A stretch of DNA of 64,000 bases, from positions 53,330,358 through 53,394,357 of the forward strand of contig CM065801.1 of the NCBI GenBank assembly GCA_033398695.1, given 5' to 3'. Numbering within the stretch: position 1 is the stretch's first letter; each line of letters begins with the position of its first letter. The translations under genes were made by a program, and so were the position numbers. The notes beneath the pieces were generated by a model. It searched no databases. It was not told the origin of the DNA and worked only from the letters and a program-made list of their open reading frames with translations. This document shows, piece by piece, positions 45,722-57,188 of the stretch. Source of the DNA: Orobanche coerulescens (taxonomy: Eukaryota; Streptophyta; Magnoliopsida; Lamiales; Orobanchaceae).

Positions 45722-48036
45722 TGTAATACCCGAGATTTCTGTTATGTAATTGGAACTTGTGATATTGTAATAATTGTACTTTTGTATGAGTACTATTCTC
45801 CGTATTTCATAATCCGATGCCGTCGAGCATATAATTTCGTGTATGTGATTTAAATGGTTGAAATTCTGTGCATGTAGCGCACGCTACAGGCTACGGGTAG
45901 CGTACGCTAGCATGGTTTCATAGCGTACGCTACCGAGTGTAGTTAGCGCACGCTACGCGTGGTCAAATTGATTGAGACGCGCGGTAGGTGAGATCTGGCC
46001 GGGGGACCCTTGTCGGATCCTGTCGAATGTATCTGGACGGCTTTCGGGAAAAGCCGAGTCAACGCCTTAGCGCACGCTAGAGGTCTATGCGTAGCGCACG
46101 CTAAGTGCCGAGTACAGATAGATCGTGAGCCGTTAGCGCACGCTACGGACAGTGTATAGCGCGCGCTAATAGCCATTTATTATAAATAGGACAGCATCCT
46201 ATTCGTGAATTCAGTCCTTTCTTCCCCCATAACCCGAACTCTTGCACTTGAAACATAACTCCATTCGTCTTAAACACTCCATATCAACCTCCTAGTTCGA
46301 GATTGAAGATCTTATATCATTGGAGATTGGTGTTCAAGCCTTGGGTGTTGGATTGCTTCATTTTCATCCGTGTTCTTCACTACTTTGAGGTAGGTGATTC
46401 TTCACCAATGATTAGTAATGTTCATGAGGAAGTTTGAATCATGTTTGGATAGCTAGTATCTCGTTTTTATCGATCATCACATGTTAGAAGGATACTTTTG
46501 ATGTATCGGTACTAGATGTCGAATGAACCTTTGAACCATCTTATTATAAGGACTCCTAAGCATGTTTAAATCGATTTATGATCAAGTGATCGGATATTAC
46601 CCAGTTGATACGTTGTATACGTTGGAATCATGTGTTTTGGAACGTAAGACGATGGAACTTAGATTATTTCTTGAAGATCGTAGAGGAATTGTGATATCGA
46701 GATAACTATCCGTATATTGGTGTTTCATAATCATAAATCTTCCGAAACCTTATTAGCATGATATGCCCGAGGATAACTTGTAATATCACCATAGGGTTCA
46801 TGAGTTCTTCATCATTCAACCCAGCTTTCGGTTCGTAGTATTCGCCATGCAAGATTAGCGCACGCTAACATGTGTGAGTTAACGTGCGCTATCGAGGTTC
46901 GTTTTCGCCGCACGTCGTAGCGTACGTTATGAGGCGGCCGAGCTGGCCGATTGTGGCTAGCGACGCTAGTCTTATACGATAGCGTCGCTATGATTGACTT
47001 AGCGCCGCGTTACGTATAATACGTAGCGCGCTAAGTATTCCAGCACTTGTTTAGTTTGAGCTTTTCGCCGTAGGTCGAATTGTTAGGCCATTGTTCGACT
47101 CGAGATGATTTGTATATCGTTCCTTTTGTTAAGGTTCGAGCTTGTTACGTTGATCGGAGGCGGCCTTCGAGTGCGTCGAGAGCATTGAAGTATATCATTC
47201 TTGCCATCTTCGAGGCAAGTATCGTGATATGTTAATATCGGTATTTTGGAGTATACGTATGATTATGCATGTTGTTGAACATGATATTTACTTCGTTGAT
47301 TTGTCATGATATTCGTTGTATATTGTTTATATGTTCATGTTGATGAACATAATGATTTGGCATATGTGTATGCATGAGTTGTGTTTGTATACGTTGTACG
47401 ATCTATGCCGAGGGCGCTGGATCGGATGTCCACCTCGTGTTGGTCCGACGGGATCATCTTGGGATCTAGGCTGAGGGCGCTGGATCATTGGACGGGTTAT
47501 TTCCACCTCGTGTTGGTCCGACGGGATCATCTTGGGATCTATCTTTGAGGGCTGGATCATTGGAATACCCATGTTTGTGTAATGGAATCTTGTAGATTCG
47601 CATTGTCGGGTTCCTAGCGGAAGCCCGTGTGATATGTCTTGTTGTGTATTGTTGATGCATATTCGAATTGTTTAAATATGATACTTGTACTAGCATTGTT
47701 TTGCTAACCCCTTCGGGGTGGACATTTGTTTTGATGTTCGGGTAGCTAAGGAGCAGGGAAAGCGACCAGATCTGACGTGACGGCGAAGGGCTCGTGATGT
47801 TTATTGTTATTGGAGATTTGTTGTCTTGGTTTGGTTTCGTACTCGAGTACGTGTGTCCTTTGATATTAATTCGATATGGTTGTATTAATTACCCGTTGAA
47901 CCGGTTATGCGTTTTCATAAACTCGAATCTTCGCAGATTGACGCCTTATTTTCACTTTCCTTTTTAATTAGCCTTGTAAATCCTTATTTAAAGGGTTTAC
48001 GGCGCTGTAATTATTCCGAATATCTCGGGTGTTACG
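45722..48036 (+). repeat. LTR-RT3 5' LTR
   Basis: It starts TGTAATACCCGAG. U3 12-mers start at 45875, 45898, 45921, 45944 and 46068, 46092, 46134, 46157, with TATAAATA at 46181. A second, partly eroded 12-mer set lies at 46858-47035. A 65-bp-period repeat containing CCACCTCGTGTTGGTCCGAC is at about 47404-47575. The hairpin GCTAACCCCTTCGGGGTG is at 47703-47720. It ends GTTACG rather than GTTACA. Confidence 0.93.
45875..46188 (+). promoter_or_regulatory. LTR-RT3 U3 palindrome quartet and TATA box
   Basis: Four perfectly 23-bp-spaced copies (TAGCGCACGCTA, then TAGCGTACGCTA twice, then TAGCGCACGCTA) start at 45875. Four more start at 46068-46157, the last 24 bp upstream of TATAAATA at 46181. The 3' LTR repeats this at 53043-53112 and 53236-53326, with TATA at 53350. 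Confidence 0.85.
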
Positions 48037-48040
48037 AATA

Positions 48041-48053
48041 TGGTATCGAGCTA
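48041..48053 (+). other. LTR-RT3 primer binding site with one-base deletion
   Basis: TGGTATCGAGC follows the LTR by four bases. It lacks the A of TCAGAG, the same change as in LTR-RT2. Confidence 0.8.
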
Positions 48054-48276
48054 AGATTTATGGATATCTTGGCAATCGGGTTTTATTTGGGTCTGTTTAC
48101 GTTATTTGATTTACGGGTTGTTTGTAACATCACCGTTCACCAAGTCGTCATGTGGACCGTGGTTGTAAGTCTCTTAATCTCTTATACTACCGTTTTACTT
48201 AATTACTGTTTTGTGAGTATTGACGGACTTTATTTCAAAAATTTTGTTCTGTATATTGAGAAATTTCGTTTACAGT

Positions 48277-49490
48277 ATGTTGAGAGGAGGTCGTGGACGC
48301 GGACGCGGTCGTGGACGCGGACGCGGTCGTGGACGCGGACGTGGTAACATGAGACATGAGGATTCCGCAACTACCCCAGAAATATCGGCTAGTCGAACCG
48401 ATTCCCATTCTGGAGGGCAGCAAGGATCAGCGAATGATGACGCAAATCCGAACATGCCGGGAGTGCTTCAACAGGTGGTGGCGCAGATAAACCAGTTCGC
48501 CCAGGTCGTTGATCGCATGCAGACAGCGATGGGACAGCAGCACCATGAGGATAACCGGGGAGACAGATGGCTTGCTGAGGTGGTTAAATTGCACCCGCCA
48601 AAATTTGACGGATCTGCTGAGGCACTTACTTGGGATCACTGGCTCAAGGAGTTGGAAAAGATATTCGCGGGTCTTAACTGTCCCAGGACCTAAGGTTCCC
48701 ATTGCCCAAGATTTTCCGACCGGGAGGCCTTTGACTTGTGGGAGGCTATTCGACCCGAGAACCATAATGCGGATTGGACGGAATTCAAACAAATGATGGA
48801 AGCACAGTATTGTCCTCGTCCGGTTAGAGAGGCGAAGATCCGAGAGTTTTTCTCACCACAAAGTTCGGAGGCATCTGTGACAGATGTAATTAAAACCTTT
48901 AATCATCAGCTGACTTGTGTGCGACACTTGGTCAGAACGGAGGCAGAAAAGATTTTTCATTTTGATATGCGGATGAAGCCGGAGATTCAGCAGACATGTC
49001 CGATTCGAGTGTACTACGTTGCGACAGTACCAAGACAAAGCGGCCTACGACATGAAAGAGGCGGCGGTGGAGAAATCGGTAGAGGCAAAGAAGCGAAGGT
49101 GACCGGCTTTGCGTAAAACAAGAGTGGTGGGGCCCGCAAGGGCCGCCTTCCTTTATTCGGCTAGAAACCTCCACATCCTTCTAAAGGCGGAAAGAAGTTA
49201 CGACAAGATCGGCAGCTTTCGGACGCATCAAGGAAATGCTACAATTGTGGTCGAGCAGGCATATTCAAGAGATTGCCGCATCTTCGTGACTTGTTACGAT
49301 TGTGGGCAAGAAGGGCACCGTGCGGCTTTACGTGGAGCCGCTACTAGATCTGTTGGCACCCGCACTCCGGCACCGGTTCCTAAGGAGATAAGTGTGAACC
49401 GAGACACGCAGTGGATTTCAGCAGTTGGTAACGCTGGGAAGAGGGAGACATCCGGTAGCCAGTCCGTTCCTCCGCGCTGTGCATTTAAAT
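48277..49490 (+). pseudogene. LTR-RT3 gag
   Basis: The Met at 48277 follows a leader and opens an eight-fold Arg-Gly tract encoded by a 'ggacgcggtcgt' repeat. The Gag core follows (VKLHPPKFDGSAEALTWDHW), shifts frame near 48690, continues at about 48720-49010 (YCPRPVREAKIREFF, FDMRMKPEIQ) and shifts again. Two zinc knuckles near 49235-49330 are both damaged: the first lacks its His, and the second (CYDCGQEGHRA) lacks its last Cys. The RG tract is shared with LTR-RT2 and probably binds RNA. Confidence 0.85.
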
Positions 49491-49925
49491 GAGGAGATCG
49501 ACGGCGAACACTGCCGTTGCATCAGTGCGATTCAGATCCTTTTGCAACCGATTAGTGTCTTGTTCGATTCGGGAGCTACGCATTCTTTTATATCTTTGAA
49601 CTGTGTTAATCGTTTGAACATCTCGTGCTTGTATAATTGTGAACCTTATGTTGTGGGATTACCAAGCGGAGAGAAAATTGTGGGAACACTAGAAGCTAGG
49701 GATTTCCCAGTATCTATAGAAGGGAGAGATTGGCCATCGAATCTTATTGTAGTTGACATATGCGGTGACGATTTAATTCTCGGAGATGATTGGCTCAACC
49801 GTTATGGAGCTGTGTTGAATTACCGAGAGAGAGTCATTTCCATCATTGCCGATGACGGATCTGAACACTTATTCCGAGGATGGAGACCGAAGCTCGGGAA
49901 ATTGATCAAGGCAATGAAAGTGTGA
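49491..49925 (+). pseudogene. LTR-RT3 aspartic protease
   Basis: An open stretch with the active-site motif [12 protein letters not shown] (near 49558-49593), then GLPSGEKIVG and GDDLILGDDWLNRYG, ending at 49925 just before the RT linker. The domain itself is complete and in frame from about 49491. It is cut off from gag by the frameshifts before it and from RT after it. Confidence 0.82.
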
Positions 49926-50007
49926 AATTCAAGCGGGGATGTCACGGACTTTGGTGCTATGCCATGAGGAAAGAGGAAGGAATAGAGCTCGTCTATTTCG
50001 ATTGTGA

Positions 50008-51735
50008 ATGAGTTCTCGAGATGTATTTCGGACGAGCTACCCGGTTACCCCGCAAAGAGGAGTGGAATTCACCATCGAATTAGAGCCTGAGCAACCCCTA
50101 TTTCCAGGGCACCATACCGCATGGCGCCAACCGAGATGTATGAACTCAAGAAGCAACTGGAGGAATTGTTACAGAAGGGCTATATTCAACCGAGCGTTTC
50201 CCCTTGGGAGCGCCGTTCTCTTTGTCCTAAGAAAGACGGATCCCTCCGATTGTGTATTGATTACGGGGAGCTTAACAAGATGACGATCAAGAATAAGTAT
50301 CCTATACCTCGGATCGACGACTTGTTTGATCAAGCGCAAAGGCGAGGTATTCTCGAAGATTGACTTGCGATCGGATACCACCAATTGAGAATTAAGGAAT
50401 CGGACATACCGAAATCGCTTTGAGATCCCGTGCAGGCATTATGAATTTGTGGTGATGCCATTCGGACTTACCAATGCTCCTGCGGTATTCATGCAATTGA
50501 TGAATCGGGTATTCTTGGAATACTTGGATAAATTTGTGGTCGTTTTCATTGACGACATTTTGATATATTCGAGGGACGCAGAGGAGCATGCGATCATTTA
50601 CGTGTGGTTTTGAGCATCTTGAGAAAGGAACATTATATGCAAAATTTGCTAAATGCGAGTTCGCTTAAGGAAGTAACCTTCCTTGGGCATGTGATATCCG
50701 CCGATGGAGTTCAGTGGACCCGAAGAAAGTCGGAGCAATCTTGGAATGGGAAGCTCCTAAGAACGTGAAGGAAGTCCGAAGCTTCTTAGGACTAGCGGGA
50801 TATTATCGCCGCTTTGTAGAGGGATTTTCCAAAATTGCTCGTCCGCTCACTCATTATTCTGAAAACTCAAAAGTTCACGTGGAATGAGAAATGCCAGTGG
50901 TTTTTGACGAACTTAAAAGAGACTAACGACAAGACCTATATTAGCGCCGCCGGAAGGCCCGATGGATTCATGGTATACTGACGCTTCAAATCGTGGTTTG
51001 GGTTGTGTGTTGATGCGTAGGATAAAGTGATTGCTTATGCTTCTCGGCGGTTGAAACCGTCTGAAGTTAATTATCCGACTCATGATCCGGAGCTAGCGGC
51101 CGTGGTTTTTGCTTTGAAAATTTGGCGACATTATCATGCGGCACTCATTGTCGATCTTTACGGATCATAAGAGCCTCAAATACATTTTCATCAAGGAATT
51201 AAACATGAGGCGTAGAAGGTGGTGGAATTGATCAAGGATTACGACTTAGAGATTCTCTATCATCCGGGAAAGCAAATGTAGTAGCCGATGCATTGAGCCG
51301 TAAACTGTTTCTCTTCGAGTGTTGGAAGCACTTACATCCCAAACCAAGATTCAACGAGGCCCGATCCGCGAAGGGATTGAAGTATGGGCACCAGAATCCA
51401 AGGGCGACTTTATGTGATGGAACCGACTTCATCACTAGTCGAGAAGATCAAGTCAGCGGTTGCACGATCCCCGATCCTTCGATTATGTGATGAAGTAAAG
51501 AAAGGAAAAGCCCGAGGATTCGTGATACGGGATGATGGAGTTACGAGATTTCAAAGTCGACTTTGCGTTCGATGATGATGATTTGAGACGAACTATTCGA
51601 AAGAAGCTCATAGCGCGCCCTATTCTATTCACCCAGGCGTGATAAGATGTATAAGGATCTTAAACAAAACTTCCGTGGGGAATATGAAGAAGGACGTAGC
51701 AGTACGTTTCAAGTGTTTGACTTGTCGGCGAGTTA
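50008..51735 (+). pseudogene. LTR-RT3 reverse transcriptase, RNase H and integrase zinc domain (multiply frameshifted)
   Basis: RT signatures lie in different frames: CIDYGELN near 50253, then [16 protein letters not shown] and [11 protein letters not shown] near 50430-50580. The connection motif [18 protein letters not shown] is near 50780. RNase H pieces occur at 50985-51295, and the damaged HHCC region at 51600-51735. About ten single- or few-base lesions interrupt this 1.7 kb, many at places where related copies have CAG or CTG. All domains are collinear with LTR-RT1 and LTR-RT2, so nothing large is missing, unlike LTR-RT1. Confidence 0.85.
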
Positions 51736-51738
51736 AGA

Positions 51739-52854
51739 TTGAACATCGGCGACACTGTAGGGATGTTAAAGCCGCTTCCGATCCCTGAATGGAAGTGGGA
51801 GGACATTTCGATGGATTTCATCACAAGTATGCCAAGGACTAGAGCAGGAATGAACATGATTTGGGTCGTAGTTGATCGACTAACCAAGTCGGCTCATTTC
51901 CTAGGAATCAAGGATACATGGGGACCCGAGAGATTGGCACGAGTGTTTGTTGCGGAGATAGTCAGATTGCATGGGACGCCGAAGACCATTATTTCGGATC
52001 GAGATGGTCGTTTCGTGTCGCACTTCTGGAAAGCAGTTCACAAGGCTTTGGGGACTGAGCTCAACTTTAACACAGCTTATCATCCCCAAACAGACGGTCA
52101 GTCCGAAAGGACTATTCAAACTGTAGAAGACATGCTTAGGGCTTGTGCGTTGGATTGGTCAACTAATTGGGAAGTTCACTTGCCCTTGATCGAATTCACT
52201 TACAATAACAGTTGGCACGCTTCTATCAAGATGGCACCATTTGAAGCTTTGTACGGGAGGAGATTCCGATCGCCTCTGTGTTGGGATGATTCTTCGGATC
52301 TGATCGGGACGGAACCGGAATTGATTATTCAGACTCAAGAGAAAATAGCTTTGATTCGAGAGAGACTATTGACTGCCCAAAGTCGACAGAAGTCTTATGC
52401 CGATGTACATCGTCGTCCTCTAGAGTTCGACGTTGGGGATCATGTGCTATTGAAGGTGTCTCCTACACGAGGGATTTTCCGTTTTGGGAGGAGAGGCAAG
52501 CTTAGTCCGAGATATATCGGACCATTTGAGATCCTAGATAAGGTTGGGGATTTAGCGTACAGGTTGGCCTTACCGCCATCGCTGAGTCATGTTCACAATG
52601 TGTTTCACGTATCCCAACTGCAGAAGTATGTACCGGACCCCAGTCACGTCGTTGATTTCGACGAGATCGAGATAGCTAATGATGGCACCTTCGAAGAGAG
52701 ACCTATCAAGATACTTGAGAGCCGGATCAAACAATTGAGGAATAAACCAATACATTTGGTTAAAGTACAATGGTCACGACATGGAGTTGAAGAGGCCACT
52801 TGGGAAACGGAGGACGGTATGAAGGCTAAATATCCGGAGTTGTTTTCATCCTAA
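51739..52854 (+). CDS. LTR-RT3 integrase core and chromodomain, open frame
   Basis: A 371-codon frame whose native part begins about 51765 (the first codons are out-of-frame sequence). The integrase core residues are D (near 51814), D (near 51997) and E (near 52105), with 35 residues between the last two. The C-terminal GPFEIL domain is near 52519. The chromodomain occupies the last 55 residues (VEEATWETED), ending at a TAA (52852-52854) just before the PPT. It is the longest undamaged retroviral-type coding block in the window. It lacks the zinc domain in frame, so integrase as written would be incomplete. Confidence 0.9.
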   Translation: MNIGDTVGMLKPLPIPEWKWEDISMDFITSMPRTRAGMNMIWVVVDRLTKSAHFLGIKDTWGPERLARVFVAEIVRLHGTPKTIISDRDGRFVSHFWKAVHKALGTELNFNTAYHPQTDGQSERTIQTVEDMLRACALDWSTNWEVHLPLIEFTYNNSWHASIKMAPFEALYGRRFRSPLCWDDSSDLIGTEPELIIQTQEKIALIRERLLTAQSRQKSYADVHRRPLEFDVGDHVLLKVSPTRGIFRFGRRGKLSPRYIGPFEILDKVGDLAYRLALPPSLSHVHNVFHVSQLQKYVPDPSHVVDFDEIEIANDGTFEERPIKILESRIKQLRNKPIHLVKVQWSRHGVEEATWETEDGMKAKYPELFSS

Positions 52855-52889
52855 GTTTCGGGACGAAACTTCTTCTTAGGGAGGAAGGA

Positions 52890-55226
52890 TGTAATACCCG
52901 AGATTTCTGTTATGTAATTGGAACTTGTGATATTGTAATAATTGTACTTTTGTATGAGTACTATTCTCCGTATTTCATAATCCGATGCCGTCGAGCATAT
53001 AATTTCGTGTATGTGATTTAAATGGTTGAAATTCTGTGCATGTAGCGCACGCTACAGGCTACGGGTAGCGTACGCTAGCATGGTTTCATAGCGTACGCTA
53101 CCGAGTGTAGTTAGCGCACGCTACGCGTGGTCAAATTGATTGAGACGCGCGGTAGGTGAGATCTGGCCGGGGGACCCTTGTCGGATCCTGTCGAATGTAT
53201 CTGGACGGCTTTCGGGAAAAGCCGAGTCAACGCCTTAGCGCACGCTAGAGGTCTATGCGTAGCGCACGCTAAGTGCCGAGTACAGTATAGACTGTGAGCC
53301 GTTAGCGCACGCTACGGACAGTGTATAGCGCGCGCTAATAGCCATTTATTATAAATAGGACAACATCCTATTCGTGAATTCAGTCCTTTCTTCCCCCATA
53401 ACCCGAACTCTTGCGCTTGAAACATAACTCCATTCGTCTTAAACACTCCATATCAACCTCCTAGTTCGAGATTGAAGATCTTATATCATTGGAGATTGGT
53501 GTTCAAGCCTTGGGTGTTGGATTGCTTCATTTTCATCCAGGTTCTTCACTACTTTGAGGTAGGTGATTCTTCACCAATGATTAGTAATGTTCATGAGGAA
53601 GTTTGAATCATGTTTGGATAGCTAGTATCTCGTTTTTATCGATCATCACATGTTAGAAGGATACTTTTGATGTATCGGTACTAGATGTCGAATGAACCTT
53701 TGAACCATCTTATTATAAGGACTCCTAAGCATGTTTAAATCGATTTATGATCAAGTGATCGGATATTACCCAGTTGATACGTTGTATACGTTGGAATCAT
53801 GTGTTTTGGAACGTAAGACGATGGAACTTAGATTATTTCTTGAAGATCGTAGAGGAATTGTGATATCGAGATAACTATCCGTATATTGGTGTTTCATAAT
53901 CATAAATCTTCCAGAAACCTTATTAGCATGATATGCCCGAGGATAACTTGTAATATCACCATAGGGTTCATGAGTTCTTCATCATTCAACCCAGTTTTCG
54001 GTTCGTAGTATTCTGCCATGCAAGATTAGCGCACGTTAACATGTGTGAGTTAACGTGCGCTATCGAGGTTCGGTTTTCGCACAAAACGTACGTAGCGTAC
54101 GTTATGAGGCAGCCGAGCCAGACTGCCAGTTTGTGGCTAGCGCACGCTAGTCTTATACGATAGCGTACGCTAACAGTTCAGCTTAGCGCACGTTACGTAT
54201 AATACGTAGCGCGCGCTAAGTATTCCAGGCAGCTTGTTTAGTTTGAGCTTTTCGGCCGTAGGTCGAATTGTTAGGCCATTGTTCGACTCGAGATGATTTG
54301 TATATCGTTCCTTTTGTTAAGGTTCGAGCTTGTTACGTTGATCGGAGGCGGCCTTCGAGTGCGTCGAGAGCATTGAAGTATATCATTCTTGCCATCTTCG
54401 AGGCAAGTATCGTGATATGTTAATATCGGTATTTTTGGAGTATACGTATGATTATGCATGTTGTTGAACATGATATTTACTTCGTTGATTTGTCATGATA
54501 TTCGTTGTATATTGTTTATATGTTCATGTTGATGAACATAATGATTTGGCATATGTGTATGCATGAGTTGTGTTTGTATACGTTGTACGATCTATGCTGA
54601 GGGCGCTGGATCGGATGTCCACCTCGTGTTGGTCCGACGGATCATCTTGGGATCTAGCCGAGGGTCTTTGGATCATTGGGACGGGTTATTTCCACCTCGT
54701 GTTGGTCCGACGGATCATCTTGGGATCTATGCCGAGGCGCTGGATCATTGGAATACCCATGCGTGTAATGGAATCTTGTAGATTCGCATTGTCGGGTTCC
54801 TAGCGGAAGCCCGTGTGATATGTCTTGTTGTGTATTGTTGATGCATATTCGAAATGTTTAAATATGATACTTGTACTAGCATTGTTTTGCTAACCCCTAC
54901 GGGGTGGACATTTGTTTTGATGTTCGGGTAGCGAGGAGCGGGAAAGCGACCCAAGATCGACGTGACGACGAAGGGGCTCAGTGATGTTTATTGTTATTGG
55001 AGATTTGTTGTCTTGGTTTGGTTTCTGTACTCGAGTACGTGTGTCCTTTGATATTAATTCGATATGGTTGTATTAATTACCCGTTGAACCAGTTGTACGT
55101 TTTCATAAACTCGAATCTTCGCAGTATTGACGTCTTATTTTCACTTTCCTTTTTAATTAGCCTTGTAAATCCTTATTTAAAGGGTTTACGGCGCTGTAAT
55201 TATTCCGAATATCTCGGGGTGTTACA
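52890..55226 (+). repeat. LTR-RT3 3' LTR
   Basis: Same as 45722-48036 but better preserved: the downstream 12-mer set is intact (54027, 54051, 54093, 54138, 54161, 54184, 54207), and CAG/CTG triplets lost in the 5' copy are present. It ends GGGGTGTTACA. Confidence 0.94.
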
Positions 55227-55231
55227 ATTTA

Positions 55232-56150
55232 GACATCCAATGTACCATAATTAATTAGACATCTAATATCCAATAAATTAGATATTCAATATCTAATATT
55301 TATAAAGAGAGAGTAAGCTCGATATATTCATTCGTCTATCCCATTTCGCAACTCGATAAGTCCGTCTCAGTTAGCAATGAGAGGAACTAAAGAGTGATAG
55401 CACCACCTAGCCAGTCCTGCGGCCTACACTGTAACCTAACTGAGAACGAATAATGGGGATCATTCCAAAATATTTCTGTCGTGAATACCAGTATACGTAT
55501 AAACCCTTATCTCAAATGTCCCGATCAAGTTATAGGGTCACGGTCAGTCAAACCCTATCTGTACTTGACGTTATGTATGAGTTAATACAAATCGAGATCA
55601 CTGAGCTCTCGTGTATCTAATACAACTAGCTCCATTGCGTTGTCCAAATACTTATGATCTCATCTGCCAATAACTGCATAGGACATATACATGTTCACTT
55701 ATAAGAGAAAGAATCATATCTCGGTATTTAGTAGAACCTGCTACTTGTCTGTCAAGATGCACGTCAAGGTTGACCCCCACCTTCCGATTTTCTGGGCCGA
55801 ACTACTCTAGTGAAAATCTTAACGTCACAAGCACATCCCTACTAAATCCTCAAGTTGAAGGTTCACAAATACCTATCACAACCTTTCGATTCCATCATTA
55901 ACTGTCCCGGAGTGAAATCCGTGTGACGAACACATTTCCGGATCGGGCGTACTGTGATGTTCGCCTTGAGCCATATGAATTGGTCATTCATACTCTATGT
56001 ATGATTGAGTATGTTCGACAGTTTGCCACTGGTTGTTTATACGCCCGAGGGGTATGTTCGACAGTCGAGTTTGTTTCTTTGAGATCCATTGCATGTGATT
56101 TGTATAACGTCTTGGGACTTTCTTATAATGTATATCTGACCTTGCGGTTC
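55232..56150. other. Continuation of old LTR-like DNA, no gene
   Basis: The AT-rich start repeats 'attagacatctaatatcc'-type strings, followed by unique-looking sequence to 55910. An open frame at 55923-56183 shows no domain and overlaps repeat sequence. I consider it non-coding. Confidence 0.4.
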
Positions 56151-56153
56151 TTT

Positions 56154-56372
56154 GTTGATCTTGTTTGGAGTTTACCATGTTGATGGTATTCTCGGTCGTT
56201 GTTGATCCTTTATTGATCTGTTGGAGCTTACCATGTGATGGTATTCTTGATTATTATTGATCCTTCATTGGTAGTATTGGAGTTTATGATGTTGATGATA
56301 TTCTCGGTTGTGGTCGACTTTTAGTTGGTCGTGTTGGAGTTTATCATATCGATGATATTCTCGGTTGATTTA
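56154..56372 (+). repeat. Four-copy tandem repeat, 56-57 bp period
   Basis: TTGGAG recurs at 56165, 56221, 56277 and 56334, each followed by 'tttaccatgttgatggtattctcgg' with changes. The copies are diverged, so the array is old. Confidence 0.75.
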
Positions 56373-56796
56373 TTGGTTGATAATTTTTATTGGTCGTATG
56401 AGCATTCGGACTTTGCATCGATGTTTCGGGACTTATTGTCATTGTTTTCGGGTAGTAAATCTATAGACGTATTGTGTATTATTGATTTTTATTAGGATTG
56501 GGATTTGATTGTGCGATCTAACAGGCAGGATTAGCACGAATGGGTTATTCTATACTTGAGTTATGATGATGTTTTGAGGATTTTTTGTATTGTTAGATAC
56601 AGTACAGAGGTTTGGATTTGGTTTCATTTCGTCATTTGAGAATGCGAGATGTGAATTATAGTAAGGCTTGATTTAATATGGATTACTATGAGTTGGTAAG
56701 GTTATGATGGTGAGATTACAGTGGTAGAGTTCTCCTTTGTTATTAAATTGGTATGTGATTGTTTATGATGATGTGATCGTTATCATTATTGAGTAT

Positions 56797-56815
56797 TGTG
56801 GCTAACCCCGTCGTG
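56797..56815 (+). other. LTR-type GCTAACCCC hairpin remnant
   Basis: GGCTAACCCCGTCGTGGGC matches the hairpin found near the end of every Ty3-type LTR in the window, suggesting an old LTR fragment at about 56.2-56.83 kb. Confidence 0.4.
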
Positions 56816-56821
56816 GGCTTT

Positions 56822-57188
56822 ATTTGAGGAAGAAATGGCATTCATTATGCAAAGATTCATCAATTTTAGGAAGAACTACTCAAAATATAAGAACAACTAC
56901 AAGGAGAACCCAAGGAGGAACCAAAATGCTGGAAACTGGAATGTAGAATACTACAACTGTCATAAGACAGGACTTATCCAATTTGATTGCCATAATCTCA
57001 AGAGAGATGAAGATAAGAAGGACATGGGCAAGAAGGAAGACAAGAGAAAAGATCCCATTAGAGAAGATCAGATCCAAGAGAGAGTAGAATCAAGCAGTGG
57101 ATTCTTTTCAGATGATGATGACAACTATAATTGCTTGATGGCCAATTTAGCTGATGAAGAGGTAACATCTAAACCTTCAACTTCATGA
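56822..57188 (+). pseudogene. Copia-type gag zinc-knuckle remnant
   Basis: The frame reads an N-terminal EEMAFIMQRFINF segment, Asn/Lys-rich linkers and one decayed knuckle, Y-YN-C-HKTG-L-IQFD-C, in which the first Cys and the His are replaced. An acidic tail follows (SSSGFFSDDDDNYNCLMAN). This arrangement is what I know from Copia-type Gag polyproteins of plants. No protease, integrase or RT follows. It ends at TGA 57186-57188. Confidence 0.55.

Larger units (their letters stand above)
45722..55226 (+). mobile_element. LTR-RT3: Ty3 chromovirus, 9.5 kb
   Basis: The LTR pair is 45722-48036 and 52890-55226, with target duplication ATTTA at 45717-45721 and 55227-55231. The PBS is at 48041 and the PPT (TTAGGGAGGAAGGA) ends at 52889. 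Order is gag, protease, RT, RNase H, integrase, chromodomain. LTRs are almost identical except for small indels, implying recent insertion. Gag and the first two thirds of pol are riddled with frameshifts, while the integrase-chromodomain third is open. Confidence 0.95.

Noticed and set aside
48290..48345. Simple-sequence repeat independent of gag
   Set aside because: The 12-bp repeat encodes the Arg-Gly tract at the Gag N-terminus, and an equivalent tract is in LTR-RT2.
55923..56183. 86-codon ORF as a gene
   Set aside because: No recognisable motif and it runs into an old tandem repeat; flanks are decayed retroelement sequence.
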